Counted from the first letter of the stretch, positions 16,095 to 25,468 are shown. The stretch: 64,000 nt of DNA from Mucilaginibacter saanensis (GCF_014200575.1 NZ_JACHBZ010000004.1:1-64000), one strand, 5' to 3'. The notes: generated by a model from the sequence alone, not told the origin. Made by a program: numbers and translations.

Positions 16095-17045
16095 ATGATC
16101 AAGATATTAGCTAATGATGGTATAGACCCAATTGGAAAGCAGCTTTTAGAAGATGCCGGATTTGTTGTTGATACCAATAATATTCCACAGGATGAACTTC
16201 CTGAAAAATTGCAAAACTACGATGCCATTACAGTTCGTAGTGCTACTAAAGTGCGTAAAGCATTAATTGATGCCTGCCCTAACTTAAAAGTAATTGGCCG
16301 TGGCGGTGTTGGTATGGATAACATTGACGTAGAATACGCCAGGGAAAAAGGTTTAAGTGTTTATAACACTCCAGCTTCTTCATCATTATCAGTAGCCGAA
16401 CTGGTGTTTGCCAGCTTATTTGGTTCAGTACGTTTCTTGCATGACAGTAACCGCAAAATGCCGGTTGATGGCGGTACTAAGTTCAATGATCTGAAAAAAG
16501 CTTATGCTAAAGGTATTGAGCTGCGCGGTAAAACATTAGGTATTGTAGGTTTTGGTCGTATTGGTCGCGAGGTGGCAAAAATTGCTATCGGCGTAGGTAT
16601 GGACGTTTTGGCTTATGATCTTTTTGAATTTAACCCTGAGGTTGATGTTGTTTTAGGTGGTGGTACTACCGTTAAAGTAACAGTAAAAAAAGCTACGCTT
16701 GATGAGGTTATCAAACAGTCTGATTTTATTACCCTGCATACACCATTTATTGACAAAGCCCTTTTAGGCGCCGAAGAATTGGCTCAAACTAAAAAAGGTG
16801 TTGGCCTGGTGAATATATCACGCGGTGGTTTAATTGACGAGTTAGCTTTAGTTGATGCATTAAACAGCGGCCAGGTTTCATTTGCTGCACTTGATGTTTT
16901 CGATAACGAGCCAACCCCTCGCGAAGAAATATTAAAACACCCTAAAATTTCCCTTACCCCGCACATTGGCGCTGCCACTAACGAGGCTCAGGAACGTATA
17001 GGTGTTGAGCTTGCCAACCTGATCATTGATCACTTTAAAAAATAA
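16095..17045 (+). CDS. serA: D-3-phosphoglycerate dehydrogenase (short form)
   Basis: SerA oxidises 3-phosphoglycerate with NAD to start serine synthesis. The 316-residue protein is the short type without ACT or intervening domain. Seen are the substrate loop [31 protein letters not shown], the Rossmann motif [13 protein letters not shown], the catalytic Arg in [11 protein letters not shown], and the Glu/His region [26 protein letters not shown]. Because it lacks an ACT domain, it is not expected to be inhibited by serine in the usual allosteric way. Its place directly after serC supports the serine-pathway role over other 2-hydroxyacid dehydrogenases. Confidence 0.93.
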   Translation: MIKILANDGIDPIGKQLLEDAGFVVDTNNIPQDELPEKLQNYDAITVRSATKVRKALIDACPNLKVIGRGGVGMDNIDVEYAREKGLSVYNTPASSSLSVAELVFASLFGSVRFLHDSNRKMPVDGGTKFNDLKKAYAKGIELRGKTLGIVGFGRIGREVAKIAIGVGMDVLAYDLFEFNPEVDVVLGGGTTVKVTVKKATLDEVIKQSDFITLHTPFIDKALLGAEELAQTKKGVGLVNISRGGLIDELALVDALNSGQVSFAALDVFDNEPTPREEILKHPKISLTPHIGAATNEAQERIGVELANLIIDHFKK

Positions 17046-17048
17046 ATA

Positions 17049-17096
17049 AGCACGAATTGCACTAATTTTTGCGAATTACACGAATGGCACGGATCT
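17049..17096. repeat. Iterated-word block (CACGAATT)
   Basis: After the serA stop the words GCACGAATT, GCACTAATT, GCGAATTAC, ACGAATGGC and ACGGAT follow in tandem. The last words form one arm of the serA terminator hairpin. Confidence 0.45.
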
Positions 17097-17117
17097 AAAA
17101 GATCCGTGCCATTTTGT
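17083..17117 (+). terminator. Terminator of serA
   Basis: AATGGCACGGATCT (17083-17096) pairs perfectly with 17100-17113 over a 3-base loop, and is followed by a T-rich tail (TTGTTTT). Confidence 0.8.
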
Positions 17118-17127
17118 TTTAATAAAA

Positions 17128-17210
17128 GTCATGCTGAACTTGTTTCAGCACCCCTCATGCTAATGTGTAAAGTATACAGATATGGAATGCCGAAATAAAT
17201 TCGGTATGAC
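17128..17210. repeat. REP-like paired-hairpin element
   Basis: The left hairpin is TGCTGAACTTGTTTCAGCA (17132-17150, 7-bp stem) preceded by GTCA, and the right hairpin is TGCCGAAATAAATTCGGTA (17188-17206) followed by TGAC. The two ends face each other as inverted arms. The element fills the gap between the convergent serA and MBL genes. Confidence 0.75.
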
Positions 17211-17218
17211 AAAGAGTT

Positions 17219-18613
17219 TTATAGTGTGTAACTGATATCTTTCTCAGGCATCGTAACGGTATAGCCGTGTTGTTCCAGGTCATTGGCCAGGAGTTGCATG
17301 CTTTCAGTTTCGCCATGTACCAGGAATACATTCTTTAGTTTTGATTTGTCCTGTTGTTTTACGTTCTCCAGGAGATCATTATGATCGCCGTGAGCGCTTA
17401 GCACGTCTGTTTGCTTAATAGTGGCGTAAACGGCCAGTTCGCGGTCTTTAATGTGCACTATGGAATCGCCACGCAGTAGGCGGTGCCCTAAAGTACCTTT
17501 GGCGCAGTAGCCTATAAAAAGAATGGTGCAGTAATAATTTTGAATATTATAGAAAAGGTGATCCTGGATGCGGCCACCCTCCAGCATACCGGCCGATGAG
17601 ATGATAATACAGGGCTCATAGTAATTAGAGATCTGCCGGCTGTCTTTTAAATTCTCAACGTAGGTAAGGTTATCAAACTCAAACTCATCACCTTTGTCTT
17701 TATAAAAATCCTGTGCTTCCTGGTTCACCAGGTTATGATATTTTCTGAAAATACCTGTTGCCATGGTAGCCATAGGGCTATCAACAAATACCTTAACCTG
17801 TGGTAACAGGCCTTCGCTGAATATTTTATTTAAGGAATAAACCAATGATTGCGTACGCCCGATACTGAATGCCGGGATAATCAACCGGCCTTGTTCCCTT
17901 ACGCAAGCCTTATCAATAACCTCTATCAGCGTTTGCTCTACTGATTTATCTTTGGTGTGATACCTGCCACCGTAGGTTGACTCTGAAACCAGGTAATCAA
18001 CAGGCGGTAATGTTTGCGGATCATCCAGAACAGGGTAATTTTTACGACCAATATCGCCCGTAAAAGCAATTGATTTTTCTTCGCCGTTATCGTTAATTTT
18101 CAGTACCGCTGCTGCTGCTCCCAACAAGTGCCCAACCGGGATAAAAGTAAGCTCAATATTGCCATTAATACGGAATGGCCTGTTAAAGCCAATGGTAACA
18201 AAGCGATCAACCGTGTCCATTACATGCTTTTGCAGGTATAGCGGTTGCGCGCCCGTATTAAATTTACCCTTGCCGCGTTTATGACCACCCTTGTGCGATT
18301 TGTGCATGAAAATACTAACCGAGTCAAGTAATAATAGTTCGGTTAGGTCGGCAGTGGGCGGGGTGCATAATATTTGCCCGTTAAAGCCAAGCCTGATCAG
18401 TGTAGGTAGATTGCCGGAATGGTCAATATGGGCATGGGTTAGTATCACCACATCAATTTCGCCGGGATTAAAAGGAAAGTTCTCGTTAGCTTGTATGTTG
18501 CGGTCTTTCTCGTAATCCAACCCGCAATCTACTAAAATCTTATATCGGTCAACCTCCAGTAAATGCATACTACCGGTTACCTGCCGGGCTGCCCCGTGTA
18601 TAGTTAATTTCAT
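17219..18613 (-). CDS. MBL-fold beta-CASP RNA-processing exonuclease-like protein
   Basis: This 464-residue cytoplasmic protein has the metallo-beta-lactamase metal motif HAHIDHSG (His60, His62, Asp64, His65), a second metal His in PVGHLLGAA, Asp in FTGDIGRKNYP, and the beta-CASP motifs (LIIPAFSIGRTQSLVY; GMLEGGRIQDHL; YCAKGTLGHRLLRG). The C-terminal RNA-specificity domain ends with LSAHGDHNDLLE and VFLVHGE. The family processes RNA like CPSF73-type and archaeal enzymes; it is distinct from RNase J by length and domain order. It is transcribed alone, and the natural RNA target is not known from sequence. Confidence 0.9.
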   Translation of the reverse strand: MKLTIHGAARQVTGSMHLLEVDRYKILVDCGLDYEKDRNIQANENFPFNPGEIDVVILTHAHIDHSGNLPTLIRLGFNGQILCTPPTADLTELLLLDSVSIFMHKSHKGGHKRGKGKFNTGAQPLYLQKHVMDTVDRFVTIGFNRPFRINGNIELTFIPVGHLLGAAAAVLKINDNGEEKSIAFTGDIGRKNYPVLDDPQTLPPVDYLVSESTYGGRYHTKDKSVEQTLIEVIDKACVREQGRLIIPAFSIGRTQSLVYSLNKIFSEGLLPQVKVFVDSPMATMATGIFRKYHNLVNQEAQDFYKDKGDEFEFDNLTYVENLKDSRQISNYYEPCIIISSAGMLEGGRIQDHLFYNIQNYYCTILFIGYCAKGTLGHRLLRGDSIVHIKDRELAVYATIKQTDVLSAHGDHNDLLENVKQQDKSKLKNVFLVHGETESMQLLANDLEQHGYTVTMPEKDISYTL

Positions 18614-18616
18614 TAT

Positions 18617-18687
18617 TTACGTTGTACGCTTCTTAAGTTGTACGTGTTACGTTGTACGTTTTACGTTAGTTTATACGTATTACGTTT
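18617..18687. repeat. Iterated-word block (TACGTTGTACGT)
   Basis: Upstream of the MBL gene the words TTACGTTGTACG, AAGTTGTACGTG, TTACGTTGTACGTT, TTACGTTAG, ATACGTAT and TACGTTTG follow in tandem. The word contains the self-complementary ACGT, so the block can also fold. I see no separate facing arm before the ABC gene. Confidence 0.65.
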
Positions 18688-18772
18688 GTGGTGTAATATA
18701 ATAATTAGTAAAGGCTGTTTGATGGTTTTTATCGCATTACTTCAAAAGTATAACGGAAACCTGCGCGCTTTA

Positions 18773-20605
18773 TTAACTGTTTTGTGCATCAAATTGTAAC
18801 TGGTTCAAATAGCGGTACAAGCCTTGCTCATTGCTGATTAGTTCCAGATGGCTGCCGCTTTCAATGATCTCACCTTTTTCAAGCACAATGATCTTATCGG
18901 CCTCGCGGATGGTTGAAAGGCGGTGTGCAATAATAATAGAGGTACGGTCCTTCATCAACTCTTCCAGCGCTTCCTGAACCAGGCGTTCTGATTCCGAATC
19001 TAACGACGAGGTAGCCTCGTCCAGTATTAATATAGAAGGGTTTTTGAGTAGGGCACGGGCTATGGCTATACGCTGGCGCTGACCGCCTGATAGTTTAACC
19101 CCCCGCTCGCCCACAATGGTTTCATAAGCTTCCGGGAACGAGGTAATGAACTGGTGCGCATTGGCGCGTTTAGCCGCCTGTATAATATCTTCTTTAGATG
19201 CACCCAACCGGCCGTATGATATGTTTTCCAGTATCGAGCCCCCAAACAGCATAACATCTTGCGGAACTATAGCCACCTGGTTGCGGATGTCAGTAATAGA
19301 AAAATCAGACGCGGCGTGTCCATCAAACAAAATGGTACCGTTTTGAGGGTGATAAAACTGCAAGATCAGGGAGGCCATGGTCGATTTCCCTGAACCGCTT
19401 GGGCCAACAATAGCCACACGTTGCCCGGCAGCCGCATCAAAGGAAATTCCCTTTAAAACGGTAAGCTCGGCGCGTGATGGGTAGGCAAATACCACATTGT
19501 CAAAAGCAATATCGCCTTTGATATGCTGATCAATTTTGTTGTTGCTTTCCACCATGGAGATATCTTCGCCCTCTTCGGCCAAAATTTCCAATACGCGTTC
19601 ACTTGCACCAACGGCCTTTTGCAAATTGGCATACAGATCAGGGAAAGTACCCATAGCTGCACCCACAAATATGGAGTACATGATAAAGGTGGTTAAATCG
19701 CCCACTAAAATTTCGTGGTTGCTTACCAATACCGATCCGTACCATATTACGCCCACAAATGTGCCAAACAAACAAAACACAATGAATGAAGCAAATATCC
19801 CGCGGAATTTGGCTCCTTTTACGGCAATATCTACTACGCTGCGTAAAATTTTATCATAACGGGTGGCTTCATAAGCCTCGTTAACAAATGCCTTAACGTT
19901 GGCAATACCTTGCAGGGTTTCTTCTACAATGGTGTTTGATTCGGCCAGTTTATCCTGTGCCTGGCGTGATAGCTTGCGTATATACCTCCCAAAAAATACG
20001 GCAAATGCTACCAGAAAGGGGAGTATGGCCAATAAGGCCAGCGTTAATTTAATAGATACAACAGCCAGCAAAATAACACTGCCCACCATAATAACCAGCT
20101 GCCTTATAATTTCGGCAAAGGTGGTGGTTAGGGTATCCTGTATCTGCGACAAGTCTGCCGATATGCGGCTGTTCAGTTCACCAACACGTCGGTTGGCAAA
20201 AAAGTTCATGGGTAGGGTAATCAGCTTAAAGTAAGTATCACGACGGATATCGGCCAGTGATTTCTCCGCTACCTGTACAAACCAAACCACCCTGAAAAAG
20301 GATACAAACGCCTGGCCAAATAATAATAAAAAGCCGGCCAGGGCAATGGCGTTTAAGCTGTGCGGTAAATATTTATTAGGGTAAGTGCCCTGTGCCGCAT
20401 CAATTAAAGCACCCAGTATTTTGGGGAATGAAAGACCTACAATGCTCGATATAAATAAAAATATCAGTCCTGCTATAAATTTGCCCCGGTAAGGTTTGAT
20501 GTAATTAAGCAGCTTACGTATATTTTGTATGCTCTGCTTGTTTATTTTTGCTTTAGGTAATTCCGTTTCAGCCTTAGCGCCACTATTCAGTCGTCCTCTT
20601 GCCAT
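18773..20605 (-). CDS. MsbA-like ABC exporter (fused membrane and ATPase domains)
   Basis: The 610-residue protein has a six-helix membrane domain (about residues 35-330) and a nucleotide-binding domain (about 360-600). The ATPase motifs are Walker A GPSGSGKST, Q-loop VAIVPQDVMLF, signature LSGGQRQRIAIARAL, Walker B ILILDEATSSLD and switch His in IIIAHRLSTI. It is a homodimer-type half transporter of the lipid/multidrug branch (MsbA or BmrA-like). The substrate is unknown; an MsbA role in lipid A export is possible but cannot be shown here, as the neighbours give no help. The 159 bp behind it hold the TACGT word block. Confidence 0.92.
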   Translation of the reverse strand: MARGRLNSGAKAETELPKAKINKQSIQNIRKLLNYIKPYRGKFIAGLIFLFISSIVGLSFPKILGALIDAAQGTYPNKYLPHSLNAIALAGFLLLFGQAFVSFFRVVWFVQVAEKSLADIRRDTYFKLITLPMNFFANRRVGELNSRISADLSQIQDTLTTTFAEIIRQLVIMVGSVILLAVVSIKLTLALLAILPFLVAFAVFFGRYIRKLSRQAQDKLAESNTIVEETLQGIANVKAFVNEAYEATRYDKILRSVVDIAVKGAKFRGIFASFIVFCLFGTFVGVIWYGSVLVSNHEILVGDLTTFIMYSIFVGAAMGTFPDLYANLQKAVGASERVLEILAEEGEDISMVESNNKIDQHIKGDIAFDNVVFAYPSRAELTVLKGISFDAAAGQRVAIVGPSGSGKSTMASLILQFYHPQNGTILFDGHAASDFSITDIRNQVAIVPQDVMLFGGSILENISYGRLGASKEDIIQAAKRANAHQFITSFPEAYETIVGERGVKLSGGQRQRIAIARALLKNPSILILDEATSSLDSESERLVQEALEELMKDRTSIIIAHRLSTIREADKIIVLEKGEIIESGSHLELISNEQGLYRYLNQLQFDAQNS

Positions 20606-20634
20606 TTATGCTTTTAATAGTTATGGGCGCAAAA

Positions 20635-21168
20635 TTACACCTTAACTTTGCTTTTTTTGTTTATCAGAAATAAAATTGACGCAAACATGAGAACAATTAT
20701 CAAAATATAAATACGTTGACCGTTTTCTTTTTGTTCAATTGCCTTTTGTGCGTCGGCTTTTAGCAGCACATTTTGCTGCCTCAACTTGTTAATTGTACTC
20801 ATGTAACCCAGGTTGATGCTCTCGGCTTCCTTAGAGTGATTTTGGATCTGCCTTTGTTGAAAGGCCCTGTATTCCAGCAGTATTTTCAGTTCCTTGTAAA
20901 TATTGTCGTCGGTTTTAACAATATCCATCAAAATATCATTTGACCGGCGTATGTCGCTTTTGGTTTGCAACCCAAATATGCCGGTATGTTCATTTAAGCT
21001 CTGGCTATACTGCCCAAATCTTAGTTTACGCCCGTCAAGCATGCTGTTTATTTTTTTGCGCTGAAGCTGGTAAGCTACAGAGTCGGCACTAATTTGGGTG
21101 TTAGTTTGCGCGTATGCTACACCTGTACCCATTAAACAACATAAACAAAGCAGAAGGATTTTTTTCAT
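20635..21168 (-). CDS. Secreted/membrane-anchored coiled-coil hypothetical protein
   Basis: The 177-residue protein begins with a signal peptide (KKILLLCLCCLMGTGVAYAQ, cleavage near residue 20) and ends in a membrane helix (IYILIIVLMFASILFLI) followed by a short basic tail. The middle is helical and polar (KTDDNIYKELKILLEYRAFQQRQIQNHSKEAE) and could form a coiled coil, so most of it would be periplasmic and held by the C-terminal helix. I do not recognise a family. It lies between the SAM hydrolase gene (11 bp upstream) and the ABC exporter, and is probably co-transcribed with the former. Confidence 0.6.
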   Translation of the reverse strand: MKKILLLCLCCLMGTGVAYAQTNTQISADSVAYQLQRKKINSMLDGRKLRFGQYSQSLNEHTGIFGLQTKSDIRRSNDILMDIVKTDDNIYKELKILLEYRAFQQRQIQNHSKEAESINLGYMSTINKLRQQNVLLKADAQKAIEQKENGQRIYILIIVLMFASILFLINKKSKVKV

Positions 21169-21178
21169 GTACTAAAAC

Positions 21179-21955
21179 TTACTGAAACTCAATAATTACC
21201 TTATCGTTAAGGTTTAAACCTAATAAACCGCTTGCGTTACCTTTATTGATAGCAATTTCCAGGTGGTCGCTAATGCCAAAAAGACAAAGTTTTTCGCCAA
21301 CAGGCACCTCGTTGTAATGCCAGCTTAAGTGGTTAATCGTTTCGTTGCGTTTAAAGTTTAACACAAAACGCCGGCCCTGCTGTACACTGTTAAAAAACTC
21401 CTTGGTGATGTTGGTGATGACGTTTTGAAATGAGTCGATATAAATTACCACACCTTTGATCAGGTTTTTTTCAATAACAGGCTGCAAATTCATTTTGTTT
21501 TCGATTTCATGAACGGGCAGGCCAATTTCATTAAGCTTGCCGCCCTGTGCCAGATGACAGGCAGCCTTAACAAATATGTCAGCCAGCGGAAAATGCAAAA
21601 ATTTAAGATCCTGCATAATGTTGATCTCCACAATCTCTTCGGGCTCAGTATCAAACATCAGCGAAAAAATACCGTTATCGGCACCTACGAAGTAATGTTT
21701 TTTGTATCTTACAGCAAGGTATTTAGTATGGTCATTATAAACCGTATCAATCCCAATAAGATGTACCGTATCTTCAGGGAAGTAATAGAAACTATTTTTT
21801 AATATAAACGCAGCCTGTTGCACGTTAAAGGCCGCCACACTGTTGGTAATATCAACAATATTCACTGTGGGCAACGATTTATAGATACTGCCTTTTAATG
21901 CAGCCTGGTAAATGTCTTTATCGCCCAAATCAGTAGTTAATGTTATTATTGCCAT
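21179..21955 (-). CDS. SAM hydroxide adenosyltransferase (SAM hydrolase, DUF62 family)
   Basis: Members of this family hydrolyse S-adenosylmethionine to adenosine and methionine, and are related to fluorinase and chlorinase. The 258-residue protein has the N-terminal ITLTTDLGDKDIYQAALKG with the substrate Asp, the FVGADNGIFS segment, and the C-terminal YIDSFQNVITNI. The family's Asp-Arg-His set cannot be fully assigned by eye, so hydrolase rather than halogenase is the default reading. It starts about 100 bp from the divergent phoH gene. The biological purpose of SAM turnover in these bacteria is open. Confidence 0.88.
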   Translation of the reverse strand: MAIITLTTDLGDKDIYQAALKGSIYKSLPTVNIVDITNSVAAFNVQQAAFILKNSFYYFPEDTVHLIGIDTVYNDHTKYLAVRYKKHYFVGADNGIFSLMFDTEPEEIVEINIMQDLKFLHFPLADIFVKAACHLAQGGKLNEIGLPVHEIENKMNLQPVIEKNLIKGVVIYIDSFQNVITNITKEFFNSVQQGRRFVLNFKRNETINHLSWHYNEVPVGEKLCLFGISDHLEIAINKGNASGLLGLNLNDKVIIEFQ

Positions 21956-22056
21956 TAATTTTATAATATTTATTGCTAATCTTGTAGTAGCATTTGAAGC
22001 TACAAATATTCAATTTTTAATTCATAAAAATCTGTAACTAAAAAATCAAATTAGTA

Positions 22057-23016
22057 TTGAACGAACTAAAGTTATCAATTGAAAACGTAAATCCGGCAGT
22101 ATTGTGGGGGCCTAATAATGATCATTTTGAGATCATTAAGAAACAATATCCTAAGCTTAAAATAGTTGCACGTGGCAGCGAAGTTAAAATTTTAGGTGAT
22201 GATCACGAACTGAATATTTTTCAGGAAAAATTCGATCATCTGCTGCAACATGTAGAAAAGTTCGAAAACCTGAACATTACTGACCTTGAACGAATACTGG
22301 GTTCAAAAGCTAATTCGGCACCATCAACAGATCAGGTAACTGATAAGTTTGCCAGCGGCGAAGTGATAGTTTTTGGGCCAAACGGCGTAATGGTTAAGGC
22401 ACGTACAGCCAACCAGCGCAAAATGGTTGACAGTATTAATAAAAGCGATATACTTTTTGCCATAGGGCCCGCAGGTACCGGTAAAACCTATACTGCCGTG
22501 GCTTTAGCCGTACGGGCATTAAAAAACAAGGAAATTAAGCGTATTATTTTAACACGGCCCGCTGTAGAGGCAGGGGAGAACCTTGGCTTTTTACCCGGCG
22601 ACCTTAAGGAAAAGATTGATCCGTACCTGAGGCCCTTGTATGATGCGCTTGATGATATGATACCGGCTGAGAAATTAAAATTTTACCTGGAGAACCGTAC
22701 CATTGAGATAGCACCACTGGCATTTATGCGTGGCCGTACGCTTGATAACTGTTTTGTGATATTGGACGAAGCCCAAAATGCTACCGATATGCAGCTTAAA
22801 ATGTTCCTGACGCGTATGGGGCCATCGGCTAAGTTTATAGTTACCGGCGACGTTACACAGATTGACCTGCCCAAGAAACAACAATCAGGCTTACACACGG
22901 CACTGCGTATATTAACCGATATTAAGGGAATTGAAATAGTTTACCTGAGCGGTGAGGACGTAGTACGTCATAAACTGGTACGCAAGATACTTGAAGCATA
23001 CGGAGATATACAATAA
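22057..23016 (+). CDS. phoH: PhoH family ATPase
   Basis: PhoH-like proteins are cytoplasmic P-loop NTPases linked to RNA metabolism, often near ybeY. The 319-residue protein has an N-terminal KH-like region (about 1-90), Walker A GPAGTGKTYTA, the motifs LTRPAVEAGENLGFLPGD and MRGRTLDNCFVILDEAQNAT (Walker B), and the sensor VTGDVTQIDLP. The reading frame has no ATG before residue 112; an upstream in-frame stop (22039) forces a TTG start at 22057, which gives the family N-terminus MNELKLSIENVNP. It is divergent from the SAM hydrolase, and a 34-bp inverted repeat separates it from purC. Confidence 0.93.
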   Translation: MNELKLSIENVNPAVLWGPNNDHFEIIKKQYPKLKIVARGSEVKILGDDHELNIFQEKFDHLLQHVEKFENLNITDLERILGSKANSAPSTDQVTDKFASGEVIVFGPNGVMVKARTANQRKMVDSINKSDILFAIGPAGTGKTYTAVALAVRALKNKEIKRIILTRPAVEAGENLGFLPGDLKEKIDPYLRPLYDALDDMIPAEKLKFYLENRTIEIAPLAFMRGRTLDNCFVILDEAQNATDMQLKMFLTRMGPSAKFIVTGDVTQIDLPKKQQSGLHTALRILTDIKGIEIVYLSGEDVVRHKLVRKILEAYGDIQ

Positions 23017-23018
23017 GG

Positions 23019-23141
23019 TTTTAGTATCAAGTAGTTAGTATCAAGTATCAAGATTTTTGATCACAATACTAAATATTTGTAGCGGGCACTAAACGCCGGG
23101 CGATGTACTTGCTACTTGATACTAACTACTTGATACTAAAA
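23019..23141. repeat. 34-bp inverted repeat made of the word AGTATCAAGT
   Basis: The arms 23019-23052 and 23108-23141 are reverse complements with one mismatch in 34 bases. Each arm repeats the word AGTATCAAG three times. The 55-base centre holds no ORF. The structure fills the phoH-purC gap almost exactly: it starts two bases after the phoH stop and ends four bases before the purC start. Confidence 0.92.
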
Positions 23142-23145
23142 AACA

Positions 23146-24090
23146 ATGAACGCAATAAAAGAAACACATTTTAACTTCCCCGGCCAAACCAATTATTACA
23201 AAGGCAAGGTACGTGATGTTTATACAATAGATAATAAATACCTGGCCATGGTGGTTACCGACCGCATTTCGGCCTTTGACGTGGTATTGCCTGAGCCTAT
23301 CCCTTATAAGGGGCAGGTGCTTAACCAAATTGCAGCCCGGTTTTTAGAGGCCACTGCCGATATTGTACCTAACTGGGTAATATCCGTTCCTGACCCAAGT
23401 GTTACAATCGGTCGCATTTGTGAGCCTTTTAAGGTAGAGATGGTGATACGCGGTTATTTAGCGGGCCATGCCTGGCGCGAATATAGTGCCGGTAAAAGAG
23501 TAGTTTGCGGCGAAAGCATACCTGAGGGTTTAAAGGAAAATGATATACTGCCTGAGCCTATTATTACACCTACCACCAAAGCATCGGTAGGGCATGACGA
23601 GGACATATCAAAGGCTGAGATCCTGAAACAGGGTATCGTATCGGCCGATGATTATGCACAATTGGAAACCTATACCAAGGCTTTATTCAAACGCGGCACC
23701 GAAATTGCCGCTAAACAAGGCCTGATCCTGGTTGATACCAAGTATGAATTTGGCAAGGTTGACGGTCAGATATATTTGATTGACGAGATACACACCCCTG
23801 ATTCTTCCAGGTACTTTTATAAAGAAGGTTATGAAGAGCGTCAGCAAAATAATGAGCCGCAAAAACAGCTCTCCAAGGAGTTTGTCAGAAGATGGCTTAT
23901 TGAAAACGGTTTTCAAGGTAAAGATGGCCAGGTTGTACCCGTTATGACGGAGGAGATTGTAAAGTCAATATCTGAACGCTATATTGAGTTGTATGAACAG
24001 ATCATTGGCGAAAAATTTGTAAAACCAGCTAACGACAGCGTGTTAAACAGGGTTGAAGCCGGTATTAAAGCGGCGCTTGTAAATTTGTAA
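23146..24090 (+). CDS. purC: Phosphoribosylaminoimidazole-succinocarboxamide synthase
   Basis: PurC joins aspartate to CAIR with ATP in purine synthesis. At 314 residues it is the long, yeast-like form rather than the 240-residue E. coli form. Visible motifs are [45 protein letters not shown] at the N-terminus, [12 protein letters not shown], and [11 protein letters not shown] followed by [15 protein letters not shown], which contain the family signatures. It is followed by a STAS protein after 54 bp and then RNase Z, all on the plus strand. No other purine gene lies nearby, so the gene is not in a pur operon here. Confidence 0.96.
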   Translation: MNAIKETHFNFPGQTNYYKGKVRDVYTIDNKYLAMVVTDRISAFDVVLPEPIPYKGQVLNQIAARFLEATADIVPNWVISVPDPSVTIGRICEPFKVEMVIRGYLAGHAWREYSAGKRVVCGESIPEGLKENDILPEPIITPTTKASVGHDEDISKAEILKQGIVSADDYAQLETYTKALFKRGTEIAAKQGLILVDTKYEFGKVDGQIYLIDEIHTPDSSRYFYKEGYEERQQNNEPQKQLSKEFVRRWLIENGFQGKDGQVVPVMTEEIVKSISERYIELYEQIIGEKFVKPANDSVLNRVEAGIKAALVNL

Positions 24091-24144
24091 ATTTTTAATT
24101 ACACGTAAAATAATCTTATCTTAGCTATCTAATAATTAACAAGA

Positions 24145-24522
24145 ATGAAATTTACTGTCGATAAACACGAGAAATATATTTTAGTGAAGCTTAATGAGTC
24201 AAAACTAAACTCATTGGTTACACCTCAATTAAAGTCCGAGTTGATATTGATCAATGCAGAAGGTCAGAGAAATATAATTCTTGATCTTTCACAGGTAAAA
24301 TTTGCAGATTCTTCAGGTTTAAGCAGCTTATTAGTAGGGCACCGTTTATGTAAAAACGCTACCGGATTATTTATACTGGCAGGTTTAAATGATGCTGTTG
24401 CCCGTTTAGTTACCATTTCGCAATTGGATAATGTGCTGAACATTGTTCCTACAGCCGAGGAGGGCATCGATCTTATTTTTATGGAAGAGATTGAAAAAGA
24501 ACTAAAAAAAGAAGTACGATAG
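24145..24522 (+). CDS. STAS-domain anti-sigma factor antagonist-like protein
   Basis: The 125-residue cytoplasmic protein is one STAS domain (about 1-105) with an acidic/basic tail (MEEIEKELKKEVR). The phospho-acceptor region reads FADSSGLSSLL; Ser56 corresponds to the serine phosphorylated in SpoIIAA by its anti-sigma kinase. No kinase or phosphatase partner is nearby. In Bacteroidota such proteins occur as single genes upstream of RNase Z; their sigma or signalling partner is unknown. The gene lies 54 bp after purC and 22 bp before rnz and is probably co-transcribed with rnz. Confidence 0.85.
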   Translation: MKFTVDKHEKYILVKLNESKLNSLVTPQLKSELILINAEGQRNIILDLSQVKFADSSGLSSLLVGHRLCKNATGLFILAGLNDAVARLVTISQLDNVLNIVPTAEEGIDLIFMEEIEKELKKEVR

Positions 24523-24544
24523 GCCATATAACTGTTTACCCTGT

Positions 24545-25459
24545 ATGAAATTTGAGGTAACAATACTTGGGAGCAGTTCGGCAACACCCATTTTTAACAG
24601 AAATCCCACAGCACAGGCGCTCAATATTAATGAGCACCTGTACTTAATTGATTGCGGCGAAGGCACTCAGCAGCAAATGCTGCGTTTTGATATTAAAGCC
24701 AGCCGCATTGATTATATATTTATCAGTCATCTTCACGGCGATCATTATCTGGGGCTGGTTGGCTTGTTGTCATCCATGCACCTGAACGGGCGTAAAAAAG
24801 CACTCTATCTTTTTGGTCCGCCGCACTTAAAAGAGATTATTGACCTGCAACTGAAATATTCAGAAACAACACTACAGTTTCCGTTGGAGTTTAAAGTTAC
24901 CGACGCTAAAAAAGCCGAAGTGATTGTAAACAACAACGATATCATTATTGAAACTATACCGCTTGATCATCGGATTGATTGTACCGGGTTTATTTTCAGG
25001 GAAAAAAAACGCTTGCGTAAGCTGCTCAAAGAAAAGCTGGAACAATTGAATATCCCGGTAGAGTATTATACTGCGTTAAAGAAAGGGAACGATTATACCG
25101 CTAATAATGGTGTGGTATATAAAAATGATACGCTGACTATTGACTCTGATGCACCCAAAGCTTATGCCTATTGTTCCGACACCTTGTACAACGAACAATA
25201 TTTTAGCCAGATAAGTAATGTTACCTTGCTTTATCATGAGGCTACATTTTTAAATGATATGTTGGACAGGGCAAAGGATACACATCACACCACGGCGTTA
25301 CAAGCGGCAGATGTGGCTTTAAGAACCCATGCAAAACGACTGCTGATAGGTCATTTTTCGGCCAGGTATAAAACATTAAATGAACTGCTTGAGGAAGCAA
25401 GGAGCATTTTTCCGGCAACAGAACTGGCTATTGAGGGGAAAACATTCGTTATAGAGTAA
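24545..25459 (+). CDS. rnz: Ribonuclease Z
   Basis: RNase Z removes the 3' trailer of tRNA precursors; trailer cutting matters here since the tRNA-Ser in this window lacks an encoded CCA. The 304-residue protein has the zinc motif HLHGDH (62-67), the N-terminal LGSSSATPIFNRNPTAQ, the DHRIDCTGF region with metal His, the CSDT motif, and the C-terminal HTTALQAADVALRTHAKRLLIGHFSARY, which carries the AxDVA-type and HxSxRY motifs of the tRNase Z family. Length is normal for the short form. It ends with a strong bidirectional hairpin facing the MlaD gene. Confidence 0.95.
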   Translation: MKFEVTILGSSSATPIFNRNPTAQALNINEHLYLIDCGEGTQQQMLRFDIKASRIDYIFISHLHGDHYLGLVGLLSSMHLNGRKKALYLFGPPHLKEIIDLQLKYSETTLQFPLEFKVTDAKKAEVIVNNNDIIIETIPLDHRIDCTGFIFREKKRLRKLLKEKLEQLNIPVEYYTALKKGNDYTANNGVVYKNDTLTIDSDAPKAYAYCSDTLYNEQYFSQISNVTLLYHEATFLNDMLDRAKDTHHTTALQAADVALRTHAKRLLIGHFSARYKTLNELLEEARSIFPATELAIEGKTFVIE

Positions 25460-25468
25460 AGGAAACAA

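Noticed and set aside
19536..20234. Two plus-strand frames of about 110 codons opposite the MsbA-like gene
   Set aside because: Both are antisense shadows of a gene with all ABC motifs intact.
21179..21955. Fluorinase or chlorinase instead of SAM hydrolase
   Set aside because: The residues that set halide binding cannot be seen, and hydrolases are by far the more usual members in this phylum.
23019..23141. Reading the phoH-purC inverted repeat as a purine riboswitch or attenuator
   Set aside because: I see no riboswitch core. The arms are built from a repeated word, and the structure ends only four bases before the start codon.
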